IMG/VR virus record: IMGVR_UViG_3300020472_000044
Location: 1 to 48,748 of that record
DNA length: 48,748 nucleotides
Source of the DNA: a virus
Direction: 5' to 3' (one strand)
Of this stretch, positions 12,101 through 20,701 are shown in pieces. Position 1 is the stretch's first letter; every line of letters starts with the position of its first letter. The notes below the pieces were generated by a model. That model saw only the letters and a list, made by a program, of their open reading frames with translations, was not told where the DNA came from and made no database searches. The position numbers and the translations under genes were made by a program.

Positions 12101-15100
12101 CTACGATGATTAATAGTGGGCCTGAGCCTTTAATGTGGTTAGACTCAGCCGGAGTTAGTGTTGGTCAAGGGTTAGGATTAAGGTTAATTAATAATAGTGA
12201 TGATTATGTAAATATTAAACCTGCTTCTTCTATCAGTTCAGACTTTACTCTTACATTACCCGGTGATGATGGTTCTGCTAATCAGGTGTTAAAAACAGAT
12301 GGTAGCGGTGTTTTATCTTGGGTTAACCAAACTACTAATACTAACACACAATTATCACAAGCACAAGTTGAAGATTATGCAGGTGGTTTGTTTACTGGTA
12401 ATACTGAAACATTTATTACTGCTACATATCAAACTGGTGATAATACTCTTGACCTTGTTGTTCCAGTATTAGATGAAGATGATATGAGTACAGATTCTGC
12501 TACACACTTAGCAACACAACAATCTATTAAAGCATATGTTGATGCGCAAACAAGTGCTTCAACCGTAACAGTTACAGATAGCACAGCAAATACTAATTTC
12601 CCTGTTGTGTTCCATAATGAATCAAATGGTCTATTAGATGATACAGGTGCTTTAAGATATAATCCAAGCACAGGAACATTATTAGTTCCAAATCTAAATG
12701 TTGCTGGAACAACAACCCAAGTTAATACTGTAACAATGGAAGCAGCAAATGCAGTAGTGTTTGAAGGAGCAACTGCTGATGCTTATGAAACTACATTAAC
12801 TATTACAGACCCAACGGCTGATAGAACTATTACTTTACCTAATGCTACTGGGACTGTTTCATTACAAACTCTTTCAGCAGGTAATGGTTTAAACTTATCA
12901 GGAAGCACCCTTTCAATGTGGGATGCAGAAGCCGAAACGTTGTTAGGTCAAACAAGTTGGAATACCGCAGATAGATTCAATATTTATGATGCATCAGCAG
13001 ATGCTTGGAAAGTAAGCAATATCGCTCACTTAACAAACTATATGCAAGCCAATCTAACATTTACTACTAATACTGATACTACTTATTCAGCAGGAACAGG
13101 ACTTGATTTATCTTCAACTACCTTTAGTGTAGATATGTCAGAAGTAATTGCCAATGCAGGTAATAATAAAATATTAACGGCCAAATCTGCTTCTGCTACA
13201 GATGTAAATGCAGAAGGAAATCTAACCTTTGATGGTTCTGCATTACAAGTAACCGGAACAATGACAGTTGGTGTTGATGATACAGGACACGATGTAAAAT
13301 TCTTTGGTGCTACTTCTGGTTCCTATATGCTATGGGATGAATCAGCAGATGATTTAATTCTAGGTGGTGCGGCTAAATTAGGAATAGGCACTACAAGCCC
13401 TGATTATGCATTAGACGTAGCAGGTAATATTGGTGTAGATAATATTATTTATCATAATGGAGATGGTAATACTTACCTTAATTTCCAAGACGATGATTTC
13501 AGAATTGTTGTAGGAAATGACCTAGCATTTCATTATGATGAATCAGGTACTTCTGTCATGCACCTATCATATAACGGAGAAGCAGACATAAACATTGGTA
13601 ATGGTGACTTCTTATTCGGAGGCTCACAAGGTTCTTACGATGGTAAAATGGGAGTAGGCACTATCACTCCTAGAGCATTATTAGATGTAACTGCTACCAA
13701 CAACCCTACTATCTTACTCAATGCTAGAGATGCTGGCTATGCTGCTGGTGATAAGATTGGTAGTTTATTGTTCTATAACAACGAAGATTCATCTGGACAA
13801 ACTGGAAGTAGAGTAGGTGCAGGGTTAAGATTTGTTGCTACTGATGCTTACGGGCGTGGAAATTTAGAATTAACTTCAGGTACTACTAATGCAATGGGTT
13901 CTTATAACGATACTGAAGTTTATACTGATGACACCATTGCTAGATTAAAGATTAATTCTGATACAGGACATATTTATATTCCATCAGATTCACAGAAACT
14001 ATACTTTGGTGCTGATAATGATTTACAAATATATCACGATGGCACAAATGGTAATGTTGATAGCGGAACGGGTAAATTATATTTAGATGGTGAAACAGGT
14101 CAATATCATAACGTTGCAGGTTCAAATATATTTAGAGTAATGTCTGACCATATAGGGACATGGCGCGATTTAAGAATGTGGTCACAAACAGAAGTAAGAT
14201 TTTATGATTCAGACAGTTCTCATTATGTTGGTTTTGAATCACCCGGAACAGTTTCATCTAATTTAATTTGGACATTACCTGCTGCTGATGGTTCTAATGG
14301 ACAACAGTTGACAACAGATGGCTCTGGAACTTTATCTTGGGCTGCTGCGGGTTCTGGTAGTGGTGCAGTTTCAGCCGTTGCTAATGGTGCTGATAATAGA
14401 GTAGCAACCTTTAGTAGTGCTGATGCATTAAATGGTGAAGCAAACTTAACATTCGATGGAAGCGTATTAACTGCACCTGCAATAACAATGGGTAATCTGA
14501 AATTTAGAAGCACTAATGAATTTGAAACAGATAGTGGTGCAATACATATGCAGTATAATACAGGTAATGCTGTTAATATTGGTTCAAGTGGAAATGAGTC
14601 AAACTTAGTGCATTGGGGAGAATATGATTTAACTGGTAGATTACACATTGATAAAAACGTAGATTCTGGTACAGATGCAACGTCTTCTGCTGCTATATTC
14701 ATTGATTATGATACAACAGGAACAAATGTTCCCGGCTCAGATAACGAGCATTATGCAATTTATATTGACCAAGATAACGCATCAACTGCGGGTGGTTCAG
14801 GTTCAGATGAAATAGAAATGGCAGGTGTTTACGTTGACCAAAGACAAAGCGGTGATGCTAATAAACAATATGCTTTACAAACTTATCAGGAGTTTGAACC
14901 TTCTACTGCACAAACAATCCATTCATATGGAGGCACATTTCACAGCATTCATTCTGTTATGGAACACGCTAGTGCTACTGTAACCAGTTTATGGGGCAAT
15001 AAAACTGATATTAGATTATCAAAAAATGGAGTCAACACTAATACTTATGGAGAATATAACTATATTGAAATTAACAATAACAGAGAAAGCAATGTAGGAA

Positions 15101-16761
15101 ACGTATATGGTAGTTATAACGAAGTAGATGTTGAAGGTAGTAATAGCAATTCAATATCAACAGGCACATTATATGGTGCTAGATATAGAATAGACCACAA
15201 TGATGATTCAGTCAGCACATCAACTGGTTATCTAATGTATCTTGACTATGATGGTGCTGCTAACATAACTAATCCTTGGGGTTTATATGTTACTGGTGAA
15301 ACAAAGAACTATCTCTCTGGGACTGTAAGTATAGGAACAACAAGCAATAGTGCTAAACTTCATGTTAATACATCAGGAGATACAGATGCATTCCGTGTTG
15401 ATGTTGATTCTTCTGATGACCCTGATTCTTCTCCTTTCGTTATAGCAGAAGATGGTAGGGTTGGAATTGGAACTGCTTCACCACGTTCTGATATGGCATT
15501 AACTCTTAATGGAGATGGTACTTCTTATGAAGGTATATCCTTTGATGTGGGTGGTTCACAAAAGTGGAAGATGTCAACAGATTCAACATCAATGTATGTA
15601 GATGCTGCTGCAAATGGCATGGATTGGACTTTTAGATTAAGAGATGGTGCAGGAACATTAAGGCCACAACTTAGACTTGATGGTGGCGCACAGGCTATTA
15701 TCATTGGTGATGATGGTGACGGTGATTCTGACCCCGGCCCTGCAATGAATAGATTACAAGTCAATGTAGGTACAAACTCTGGTGTTCAAGATAATAACGA
15801 TGGTATTCTAATTGTTAACAATGATGAATCAATTGCAGATGGTAATTTAATTGGTGGCATAGGTTTCGATACAAGAGATGGAAACGTCCCAAGTAGCGTA
15901 CTTGAAGCATCAGCAAGTATAGCCGCTTATGCCGCAGAAGCCCAAGGAACAGGAGATAAGGGTGGAGACTTAGCATTCTTTACTTCTGCTATTGATGACA
16001 ATGATGACACCAGTTCACACGAAAGAATGAGGATTACTGATGCAGGTCATGTTATAGTAAATGCTACAAGTTGGTCTGGAACTGCAAGTCACGCTGGTTT
16101 AGAAGTTTCACACGGTACACAGGCTAACTTGAGAGTAACTGATTCTTCGGCTACTGCTTCATCTGACTTTGCACAGTCTGAGAATGATACTTACATCGTA
16201 AATAGAAAATCAGCAGGTGATATGAAGTTTAGAGTTAACAGTTCAAATGAGTTATTAACATTAGATGGTGGTGATACTGCTGCTAGATTCCCTCTAGGTG
16301 TTGAATCTACTTCTACAACAAGAGGATACAATCTTTGGGAAAGATTTAGATATGGTAAATTAGATTATGGTACTACTGCTGGAAGCGGTGCAGCATTAGC
16401 AAGTCTTACTTTTGATGATGATTCAGCAGGATTCAATAACATCGCTTTAGCAAGAGATATTACAATAAGAGCAGTATTGTTTAGAACAAATGGTGTTGTT
16501 CTTTCTGGAACAACCGCACAAGTTTGGAGGATATTCGCAAATGGAGATTCTGGTCAAGGAACATTAACTAACATATCTCTTGATTGTAGTGACTTTACTA
16601 GACAGAACTCTGAAAATGCAAATGCTACTGCTCATTGGCATCTGGTTGATGGACTGTCTGCTTCTTATGATAAAGGAGATGTTATTTCAATGAAAAGAGA
16701 ATCAGGCGCGGTTGATATGGGTAGTGTAGTAGTGGATGTATTCTTTAGTTATGACAGTTGA
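9145..16761 (+). CDS. Giant tail fibre protein
   Basis: 2538 aa, starting at the ATG of a TAATG overlap. The sequence is a chain of short beta-rich repeats typical of trimeric phage fibres: two copies of a VFEGATADA..TTLTI.DP module (residues about 330-380 and 1190-1240), two IIDWT.DQGSTNIH.GNY modules (about 578 and 702), TFTTNTNTQLS...GG.FTGNTET modules (about 830 and 1065), LTLPG.DGS..QVLKTDGSG.LSW modules (about 1035 and 1710), and YFGADNDLQIYHDG and VGIGT.SP segments common in marine phage fibres. Near the C-terminus (residues about 2400-2538) is a more globular region without repeats, the likely receptor-binding or trimer tip. I see no S74-type self-cleaving chaperone motif. Expected role: host recognition. 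Internal duplication probably drove the growth in length. Confidence 0.8.
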   Translation: MVDNNPKFISTLKGSLTANTDNNDTERLQDGTDHIHSAIINSLNIAATGSFVAAGGNITQGAGSSHTTFDADSITYFRDGKLMPALNPGAIEPTWVVNASNTWYGLLVIASNNTLVARGATALGNTTSKSASPQIGDIPLALVEISKSSAAKAIDRKIQFLGIGKTNNEFSAVNGGTETLLINKDGTITKGSGTITFPATTGNVVTTGDTGTVTAAMLGANSVDSSELVDGSIDTAHIADDQVTYAKMQNVSADERILGRVSGANGIVEELTKAQVLTMLNVEDGADVTDETNVKAILAALDSSDTLYIGDAGNDTTVDIRGNLTVHGTQTVVNTVTMNAANAIVFEGATADAHETTLTIEDPDQDNTITLPDASGTVVLHNVAQTLTNKTIDADNNTISDLVNANIKSTAAIATSKLSGAVTSIASHGLAASATTDTTNADNIGSGTLAAARVGALPTSKITSGTFADARISASSVTQHAISKTIGDLTEMTDLAIASDKLAVYDDSASTWDKMDVDDLLSKITATQLVSGGGGTGSVWATLPASGAEVNVQSDWDAGSGDAQILNKPTIPSGNQIIDWTSDQGSTNIHTGNYVNTTYSEATSSAEGLMSTAHHDKLDGIEASADVTDATNVTAAGALMDSEVTNLAFVKGLASGISDGNVLVANANVADNDFLRIDGTSVEGRTAAEVRSDLGIADDEIIDWTTDQGSTNIHSGNYTDTNTWRTVTADSNTLSNTESLDFVAGSNVTISESGGDITIASTDTTYGATTAGGVALSGTNFKLDVGGMNDINAALASDDEFVVRDTSAGNTPVKSDISRIQTYMQNNLTFTTNTNTQLSTEEVQDIVGGMFTGNTETNITVTYQDDDGTIDLVASSGDIVDDTSPQLGGDLDVNGNKIITDSLNESIQIQPHGLGAVEIISTDATDARGPTLKLIRDSSSPAADDRLGYIEFKGDDANGASQRYATITATLIDPTANSLDGKLEFATMINSGPEPLMWLDSAGVSVGQGLGLRLINNSDDYVNIKPASSISSDFTLTLPGDDGSANQVLKTDGSGVLSWVNQTTNTNTQLSQAQVEDYAGGLFTGNTETFITATYQTGDNTLDLVVPVLDEDDMSTDSATHLATQQSIKAYVDAQTSASTVTVTDSTANTNFPVVFHNESNGLLDDTGALRYNPSTGTLLVPNLNVAGTTTQVNTVTMEAANAVVFEGATADAYETTLTITDPTADRTITLPNATGTVSLQTLSAGNGLNLSGSTLSMWDAEAETLLGQTSWNTADRFNIYDASADAWKVSNIAHLTNYMQANLTFTTNTDTTYSAGTGLDLSSTTFSVDMSEVIANAGNNKILTAKSASATDVNAEGNLTFDGSALQVTGTMTVGVDDTGHDVKFFGATSGSYMLWDESADDLILGGAAKLGIGTTSPDYALDVAGNIGVDNIIYHNGDGNTYLNFQDDDFRIVVGNDLAFHYDESGTSVMHLSYNGEADINIGNGDFLFGGSQGSYDGKMGVGTITPRALLDVTATNNPTILLNARDAGYAAGDKIGSLLFYNNEDSSGQTGSRVGAGLRFVATDAYGRGNLELTSGTTNAMGSYNDTEVYTDDTIARLKINSDTGHIYIPSDSQKLYFGADNDLQIYHDGTNGNVDSGTGKLYLDGETGQYHNVAGSNIFRVMSDHIGTWRDLRMWSQTEVRFYDSDSSHYVGFESPGTVSSNLIWTLPAADGSNGQQLTTDGSGTLSWAAAGSGSGAVSAVANGADNRVATFSSADALNGEANLTFDGSVLTAPAITMGNLKFRSTNEFETDSGAIHMQYNTGNAVNIGSSGNESNLVHWGEYDLTGRLHIDKNVDSGTDATSSAAIFIDYDTTGTNVPGSDNEHYAIYIDQDNASTAGGSGSDEIEMAGVYVDQRQSGDANKQYALQTYQEFEPSTAQTIHSYGGTFHSIHSVMEHASATVTSLWGNKTDIRLSKNGVNTNTYGEYNYIEINNNRESNVGNVYGSYNEVDVEGSNSNSISTGTLYGARYRIDHNDDSVSTSTGYLMYLDYDGAANITNPWGLYVTGETKNYLSGTVSIGTTSNSAKLHVNTSGDTDAFRVDVDSSDDPDSSPFVIAEDGRVGIGTASPRSDMALTLNGDGTSYEGISFDVGGSQKWKMSTDSTSMYVDAAANGMDWTFRLRDGAGTLRPQLRLDGGAQAIIIGDDGDGDSDPGPAMNRLQVNVGTNSGVQDNNDGILIVNNDESIADGNLIGGIGFDTRDGNVPSSVLEASASIAAYAAEAQGTGDKGGDLAFFTSAIDDNDDTSSHERMRITDAGHVIVNATSWSGTASHAGLEVSHGTQANLRVTDSSATASSDFAQSENDTYIVNRKSAGDMKFRVNSSNELLTLDGGDTAARFPLGVESTSTTRGYNLWERFRYGKLDYGTTAGSGAALASLTFDDDSAGFNNIALARDITIRAVLFRTNGVVLSGTTAQVWRIFANGDSGQGTLTNISLDCSDFTRQNSENANATAHWHLVDGLSASYDKGDVISMKRESGAVDMGSVVVDVFFSYDS
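10132..10284 (+). repeat. Fibre repeat, copy 1 (VFEGATADA module)
   Basis: Encodes a module that recurs at 12715-12864, with NTVTMNAANAIVFEGATADA, TTLTIEDP and TITLPDASGTV strands. The DNA copies differ at many third codon positions while the protein stays similar, so the duplication is old and is kept by selection on the protein. Confidence 0.75.
12715..12864 (+). repeat. Fibre repeat, copy 2 (VFEGATADA module)
   Basis: Second copy of the module at 10132-10284, reading NTVTMEAANAVVFEGATADA, TTLTITDP and TITLPNATGTV. It is three bases shorter than copy 1, leaving the frame intact. Confidence 0.75.
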
Positions 16762-16773
16762 ATAGGTGATTAA

Positions 16774-17091
16774 ATGACAGATGGAAATATAGAACAAGAA
16801 GAAGAATACGTGAATCCAAATGTAACAGTAAGTTACAATGTTGGCCCCGGCCATGAATTATATGATGCAAGCGGTGCTGACGATTTTGCTTGGCAAGAGT
16901 TTAGAGAAAGAAGAAACCAACAATTAAAGAGATTAGATAAATACCAAGGCATTCTATTTTACAATACATTAACAGAAACACAACAAACTGAGTTAACAAA
17001 TTATAGGCAAGATTTACTAGATGCTACGGACTATGATACCATAGAAGAAGCATTAGAGAATTGGCCTTCTAGACCCGATTGGATGTTATAA
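16774..17091 (+). CDS. Tail-fibre assembly chaperone-like protein
   Basis: 105 aa with a strong GGTGAT two bases before its ATG, 12 bases after the fibre stop. The N-terminal half is acidic (EQEEEYVNPN) and the C-terminal half is helical, with LTETQQTELTNYRQDLLDAT and a terminal WPSRPDWML. The layout LT..Q..EL..YRQ.L followed by W[P]..P.W at the end is common in small proteins encoded directly after phage tail fibres, several of which act as fibre-folding chaperones. Last confidently recognised gene of the rightward arm. The chaperone role is inferred from position and the terminal motif. Confidence 0.6.
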   Translation: MTDGNIEQEEEYVNPNVTVSYNVGPGHELYDASGADDFAWQEFRERRNQQLKRLDKYQGILFYNTLTETQQTELTNYRQDLLDATDYDTIEEALENWPSRPDWML

Positions 17092-17098
17092 TTACATA

Positions 17099-17305
17099 AT
17101 GGTACAATGTGAAATAACGCAAAACCAAATGCTAGGAGTATATGAACCGCCGGACGATGTGGCCGAATTTATTAGTCACAGATTTGCGAATAAACACCGA
17201 ATACAAGCCCCTAACCCCCACTTGAAGGACTTATCGGGCCACCCCATTAGAGGCCGTCAGATGGCCCGCAATTGGTCATTTTTGGGGTTGCTCAAAGCCT
17301 GTTGA
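17099..17305 (+). CDS. Possible 68-aa protein or non-coding GC-rich island
   Basis: An open frame of 68 codons (with PPDDVAEFISHRFANKHRI and GHPIRGRQMARNWSFLGLLK segments) begins at an ATG 7 bases after the preceding stop, without a clear ribosome binding site. From about 17140 to 17320 the DNA is visibly GC-richer than the rest of the window and uses codons such as CCG, GCC, CGC and CTC that its neighbours avoid. It sits in the convergence zone between the two arms. It could be a recently acquired small gene, or a structured RNA or boundary element with an accidental open frame. I cannot decide between these. Confidence 0.3.
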   Translation: MVQCEITQNQMLGVYEPPDDVAEFISHRFANKHRIQAPNPHLKDLSGHPIRGRQMARNWSFLGLLKAC

Positions 17306-17334
17306 ACGGGAAGTTCGGCGGCTTGTTTTTTCTT
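17304..17334 (+). terminator. Candidate terminator of the rightward (tail) arm
   Basis: A short hairpin (GAAC, loop GGGAA, GTTC at 17304-17316) is followed by GGCGGCTTG and a six-base T run ending in TCTT. Archaeal transcription stops at T-tracts with or without a hairpin, and this is the first strong one after the tail genes. Confidence 0.45.
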
Positions 17335-17336
17335 AA

Positions 17337-17355
17337 ATTAATTCCACCAATTAAT
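17337..17355. repeat. Short palindrome between the converging arms
   Basis: A perfect seven-base inverted repeat, ATTAATT, loop CCACC, AATTAAT. It sits between the T-tracts of the two arms and could be part of a bidirectional stop or a protein-binding site. Being AT-only it may also be chance. Confidence 0.35.
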
Positions 17356-17400
17356 CTACCTAGAGTATAAATAGTCTATTTTTATTTTGGACATATAGGG

Positions 17401-17420
17401 AAAAAAATGCCAAAAAAAAA
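17401..17420 (-). terminator. T-tract terminator of the leftward array
   Basis: Read on the minus strand, the sequence just after the last stop codon (17424) is a run of nine T, GGCA, and a run of seven T. This is a strong archaeal-type oligo-T termination signal placed where the long leftward transcript should end. Confidence 0.6.
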
Positions 17421-17423
17421 CCT

Positions 17424-17594
17424 TTAGCGGGCCTCCACTAAGGAAAAGACTTTTTCAGACCAAAGAGCATTACACTCTCGGCATTCCCAAATCTTAACCT
17501 TTTGTGGAGAACCCACATAAAAACCTAGAATCCTTCTAGGAATTGTTTCATAACCACAATGGTTACATTTCTCTCTAAGTGCCACGTTTATCAT
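17424..17594 (-). CDS. Zinc-ribbon mini-protein, 56 aa
   Basis: Starts MINVALREKCNHCGYETIPR and has a second cysteine pair, CREC, about 25 residues on; CxxC...CxxC with a beta-strand spacer is a classical zinc ribbon. AGAGG lies a few bases before the ATG. The gene overlaps the upstream membrane-protein gene by 20 bases in another frame and is the last gene of the leftward array, right before its T-tracts. Likely a small nucleic-acid- or protein-binding factor; the partner is unknown. Confidence 0.7.
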   Translation of the reverse strand: MINVALREKCNHCGYETIPRRILGFYVGSPQKVKIWECRECNALWSEKVFSLVEAR

Positions 17595-17739
17595 TTTCCT
17601 CTTTAATTAAGTTATCCATGTATTCTTCAATTGTCTGGTTTGATACTTTATCCGCACCAAACGCAGCAAAGAATAACAAACTCACTCCAAGGATAAACAT
17701 AACCCACAATATTGCTTCTAATGTTCCTACCATTACCAT
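17575..17739 (-). CDS. Single-span membrane mini-protein, 54 aa
   Basis: An N-terminal hydrophobic helix (about residues 5-27, LEAILWVMFILGVSLLFFAA) is followed by a charged tail. A perfect GGAGGT precedes two candidate starts: ATG at 17739 (3-base spacing) or ATG at 17733 (9-base spacing, probably better). The gene overlaps the end of the exonuclease gene, so it is translationally coupled. Function unknown. Confidence 0.65.
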   Translation of the reverse strand: MVMVGTLEAILWVMFILGVSLLFFAAFGADKVSNQTIEEYMDNLIKEENDKRGT

Positions 17740-18329
17740 TCCACCTCCAAATTTCTTTCTTCTTCTTTTTCGTTAGAAAACCCCGATACACTCTTATGCT
17801 CTATACCATGCTTCCATAAGTCATATACTAACTGACAGTCTTTTAAACAATACTCAGCAACATCTTCATACTTTTCTTGTTTCCATAATACAGGTGCATC
17901 TTCACTATGCATGAGTTTTTCATCACCTAATGTATGTTTAACTAAATTATTTAAACTATATCTTTCCCCATATGCTTTACTAATAATTCTACTAGTGTCA
18001 ATGTAGGCTCTTTTATTTAAATAATCTCCTACACAATATATATCCAGAGAATCTCTTAAAACAGGTAAGTCGAAACCTGCTATGTTATGACCTAATAGAA
18101 TTCCACCCTTTTGTAAGTGTTCATCTAAATCAAACTTTAGTTCCCTAATAGATTTAATAATAACATTAGATTTCTTTAATCCTTCAACATTCTCATCTAC
18201 ATAGATTTTACCAATGGTTCCATCCCATGTGCAAATAACAGATGGGATAAACATATGGGTATTACCCCACCCACCTATTTCATAAGAATAGTTTTTAGTT
18301 TCAATATCTAATGCTAATACATCACTCAT
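17733..18329 (-). CDS. DEDDy 3'-5' exonuclease, DnaQ/RNase H-like
   Basis: 198 aa. The three exonuclease motifs are in order: ExoI LALDIETKN (D8, E10), ExoII GHNIAGFDLPVL (N and D), and ExoIII YCLKDCQLVYDL, where Tyr precedes the last Asp by four residues, giving the DEDDy class seen in family B polymerase proofreading domains. The length is that of a stand-alone domain. It overlaps the upstream gene by 8 bases. The polymerase N-terminal part in this genome keeps its own exonuclease motifs, so this enzyme is probably extra: an end-trimming or recombination nuclease. Confidence 0.85.
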   Translation of the reverse strand: MSDVLALDIETKNYSYEIGGWGNTHMFIPSVICTWDGTIGKIYVDENVEGLKKSNVIIKSIRELKFDLDEHLQKGGILLGHNIAGFDLPVLRDSLDIYCVGDYLNKRAYIDTSRIISKAYGERYSLNNLVKHTLGDEKLMHSEDAPVLWKQEKYEDVAEYCLKDCQLVYDLWKHGIEHKSVSGFSNEKEEERNLEVEW

Positions 18330-18555
18330 CTGAGTTTCCCCATAATTTACTTATCTTACTCTTTTTACCTTCTTCAGGGTCATCTACCACTAAATCGTAT
18401 CTACGCTTTAGAAAAGCAACCATCTGTTCAGTATCGCCTACTGTAACTATTGTGGCTAATTCCCATCCATCTTTACCATAAGTATCTAATGTTTCCATTA
18501 TGACCTTTGGCCCATTTGCTAAGTTAAATGTTACAAACTTATTTTCCCACTTCAT
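18322..18555 (-). CDS. DUF4177-like small protein
   Basis: 77 aa. The core reads FVTFNL...LDTYGKDGWELATIV followed by MVAFLKRRYD, the LG.xGWEL...LKR pattern of DUF4177-type proteins, which are small alpha/beta folds of unknown function. It starts at the ATG of an ATGA overlap with the ATPase gene upstream and ends within the exonuclease gene, so all three are probably translated together. Confidence 0.6.
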   Translation of the reverse strand: MKWENKFVTFNLANGPKVIMETLDTYGKDGWELATIVTVGDTEQMVAFLKRRYDLVVDDPEEGKKSKISKLWGNSDE

Positions 18556-20024
18556 TTATTATCCTCCTTCAATCTTATGTATACTTGACGGCCTATTTTC
18601 GTTTGTTCCCAATACTCTTCAGTTTTAGCATACCAACGATATAATGTTGCCGTTCCCTTTTTTGTTTCCTTCTGTAAGAATTGTATAAATTCAGCCTTAC
18701 TAACGTAGCCATCTTTCTTGTCCATCTTACGGTAAACTGATTTCATAACGCCTATACCCGCATTATCAATCATGGTTCGCTTCTCTTCTCGTAGTGCCTC
18801 ATCAAGCCAAGCCACTAGACTCTTATAACATTGACGAATCAAAGAAGATGCTTGAAGCACATTATTGTGTGTTACACGAAATCTTTTACTTTTATCGCTT
18901 ATACTTGGGGCTTCAGCAACACAACATAATATCGCCATCTTTTGAATATGCTTCAAAATCCTATTAATAAATGTCTCCATCGCTTCAAACACTTCGGGCC
19001 TACTATTAGTAATATACTCTTCCATTAGTTCACATTCTCTTAGTAAAGCATCGTTTGCTTCCTTCGTGATAACTACTGTCTTAAGGGGGTCACCGCCCAC
19101 TTCATCGAATCTTTCTTTAAGAGCCTCATAAAGTTTCATAAAAACCTTAGTATATTTATCTTTAGGAATACCCCTATCTTTAATAACTCCCCAATCAGCA
19201 ATTAACTTCCTACGCATTTGTCTTTGTTGGTATTGGGGTACAGTATAGATAAACATTAACATTCTCTGTAAAACTCCTTTAGTAGTAATAAGGTTAGTTA
19301 ATTCTTTTGGTATATATGTTGTAGCATATATTGACCTCCTACATCTACACTCGATAGGTTCATCTCCATCTTTTAACTTCTTAGAAATAACCCAAGTTTC
19401 ACCATGTAAAGTATTCATAAAGGTATTAAGATATACAATTGCTTGTTCTTTATGTTGAGATTGTTTAAACACTCCTGAATATTCAAACTCATCCCACATG
19501 GCTAATCCACTACCCTCTAATTGACCGGGTATGGGTCTACTAACAGTCACGTTTCTCATATTGCCGTTATCATCTTCTACTTGTTCTTGAACCTTTTCAA
19601 AAGAACCTATTAAAGCCGCATCTGTATAATCTGTAATATCAAATATATCAAAATTAGTTAGATGTTTTCTATTTATTTCTTCAAAGGCACTTCTACATAT
19701 TGGTATATACCAATTAGTTAAAGTAGATTTACCTGTTCCTGATGTTTGTAGCCACAGGAATTGAATCCTAGTATCATCTACGTTGTCACCACTAGGTATT
19801 GCTATCATATCTTTCACTAATTGTCCAAGCATTACAAAGAAACTCATTGCTGCCGGCATATTGTTGTAATTAGATGCTTGAATTGCATCTTCAACATATT
19901 GTTCAACGACAGAAGGTAATGTTAACACATCACTTTCTTCGTTATCATTTTCACTATCAATGAAACTATAATACATTTCATCTTCTAAATCAACTATCCC
20001 TTTAAATTTTACATCATCATTCAT
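18552..20024 (-). CDS. DUF3987-like P-loop ATPase, candidate replicative helicase
   Basis: 490 aa. Walker A is TSGTGKS at residues 94-100; the Walker B-like acid pair is AMWDEFEYSG at about 175-184 (D178, E179); a sensor-like strand RRSIYATTYIP and an Arg-rich LQRMLMFIY follow. The C-terminus is a winged-helix-like region (KDGYVSKAEFIQFLQKE to the end). This layout resembles DUF3987 ATPases that accompany primases in mobile elements. It sits two genes from the primase, overlaps the ERCC4 nuclease by ATGA and has GGTGAT before its start. No MCM or other replicative helicase is visible in the window, so this is the best helicase candidate. That role is inference. Confidence 0.6.
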   Translation of the reverse strand: MNDDVKFKGIVDLEDEMYYSFIDSENDNEESDVLTLPSVVEQYVEDAIQASNYNNMPAAMSFFVMLGQLVKDMIAIPSGDNVDDTRIQFLWLQTSGTGKSTLTNWYIPICRSAFEEINRKHLTNFDIFDITDYTDAALIGSFEKVQEQVEDDNGNMRNVTVSRPIPGQLEGSGLAMWDEFEYSGVFKQSQHKEQAIVYLNTFMNTLHGETWVISKKLKDGDEPIECRCRRSIYATTYIPKELTNLITTKGVLQRMLMFIYTVPQYQQRQMRRKLIADWGVIKDRGIPKDKYTKVFMKLYEALKERFDEVGGDPLKTVVITKEANDALLRECELMEEYITNSRPEVFEAMETFINRILKHIQKMAILCCVAEAPSISDKSKRFRVTHNNVLQASSLIRQCYKSLVAWLDEALREEKRTMIDNAGIGVMKSVYRKMDKKDGYVSKAEFIQFLQKETKKGTATLYRWYAKTEEYWEQTKIGRQVYIRLKEDNK

Positions 20025-20701
20025 ACTATCACCTTATCTTCATTATTTAGGGTTTCTATTATTCTTTTTGCTATTGTTGTTCCTATTCCATCTATTATCG
20101 CTAGTTCATTTGGTTCTGCTTCTCCTATTTCCATTATAGAACCAAACACTTCTAATAATTTCTGTGCTTTAGTTTCGCTTACTCCTTTAATATTACATAA
20201 CATATTTACTCTTAGGTCTTCTGTTGTTATCCTTTTTAATAGTGTTGGTTTTATTATTTTTCTATCTATGGGTCTCATTTTACATATTGTTGTTATTATC
20301 TTTGCCGCCTTTCTTGGGCTTTCTACCCAAAAAAGTTTACAGTCTGTGTCTAATGTTATCTTACCAATAGCCCCATAAAACTTATTTTGAAGCATTTGTT
20401 CTGATATTTGCATATTCAGATATGCGGGGTAAGCCATCGCTTGATGTATTGACCCATGTATGATAACAATAGAATGGTCAAAATGCCTATCCATATTATC
20501 TATTTGATTCCACAACCGCTTGTTAATTACAGATTGTAGAAAGTCAATAGTAGATTTTGCTTCAAAGCATACATCATGATACACATAGTCACCTATTTCT
20601 AACCATGCTTTTTCTACTGGTATGTTTAACCTACTAGATTCAGACATAGTATATTCTGCTAAATCAGATGTTTCTCTACTATCAATATATAACTTATCCA
20701 T
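20021..20701 (-). CDS. ERCC4/XPF-type structure-specific nuclease with helix-hairpin-helix tail
   Basis: 226 aa from the ATG at 20701, which forms TAATG with the upstream stop; a GTG nine bases earlier is possible. The nuclease core has IDSRE (D7, E10), EIGDY (D38) and FEAKSTIDF (E47, K49, D53), a variant of the GDx...ERKxxxD signature of the XPF/Mus81 family. The tail (about residues 165-222, with CNIKGVSETKAQKLLEVFGS and IDGIGTTIAKRI) is a tandem helix-hairpin-helix. No helicase domain is present, as in euryarchaeal and viral short forms. Expected role: cutting branched or flap DNA at replication forks or recombination intermediates. Confidence 0.85.
   Translation of the reverse strand: MDKLYIDSRETSDLAEYTMSESSRLNIPVEKAWLEIGDYVYHDVCFEAKSTIDFLQSVINKRLWNQIDNMDRHFDHSIVIIHGSIHQAMAYPAYLNMQISEQMLQNKFYGAIGKITLDTDCKLFWVESPRKAAKIITTICKMRPIDRKIIKPTLLKRITTEDLRVNMLCNIKGVSETKAQKLLEVFGSIMEIGEAEPNELAIIDGIGTTIAKRIIETLNNEDKVIV

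Noticed and set aside
17361-17385. A TATA-like promoter (GAGTATAAATAGTC)
   Set aside because: It lies at the 3' ends of two converging arms, and on either strand it would drive transcription into the antisense of well-supported genes. AT-rich sequence makes such matches common.
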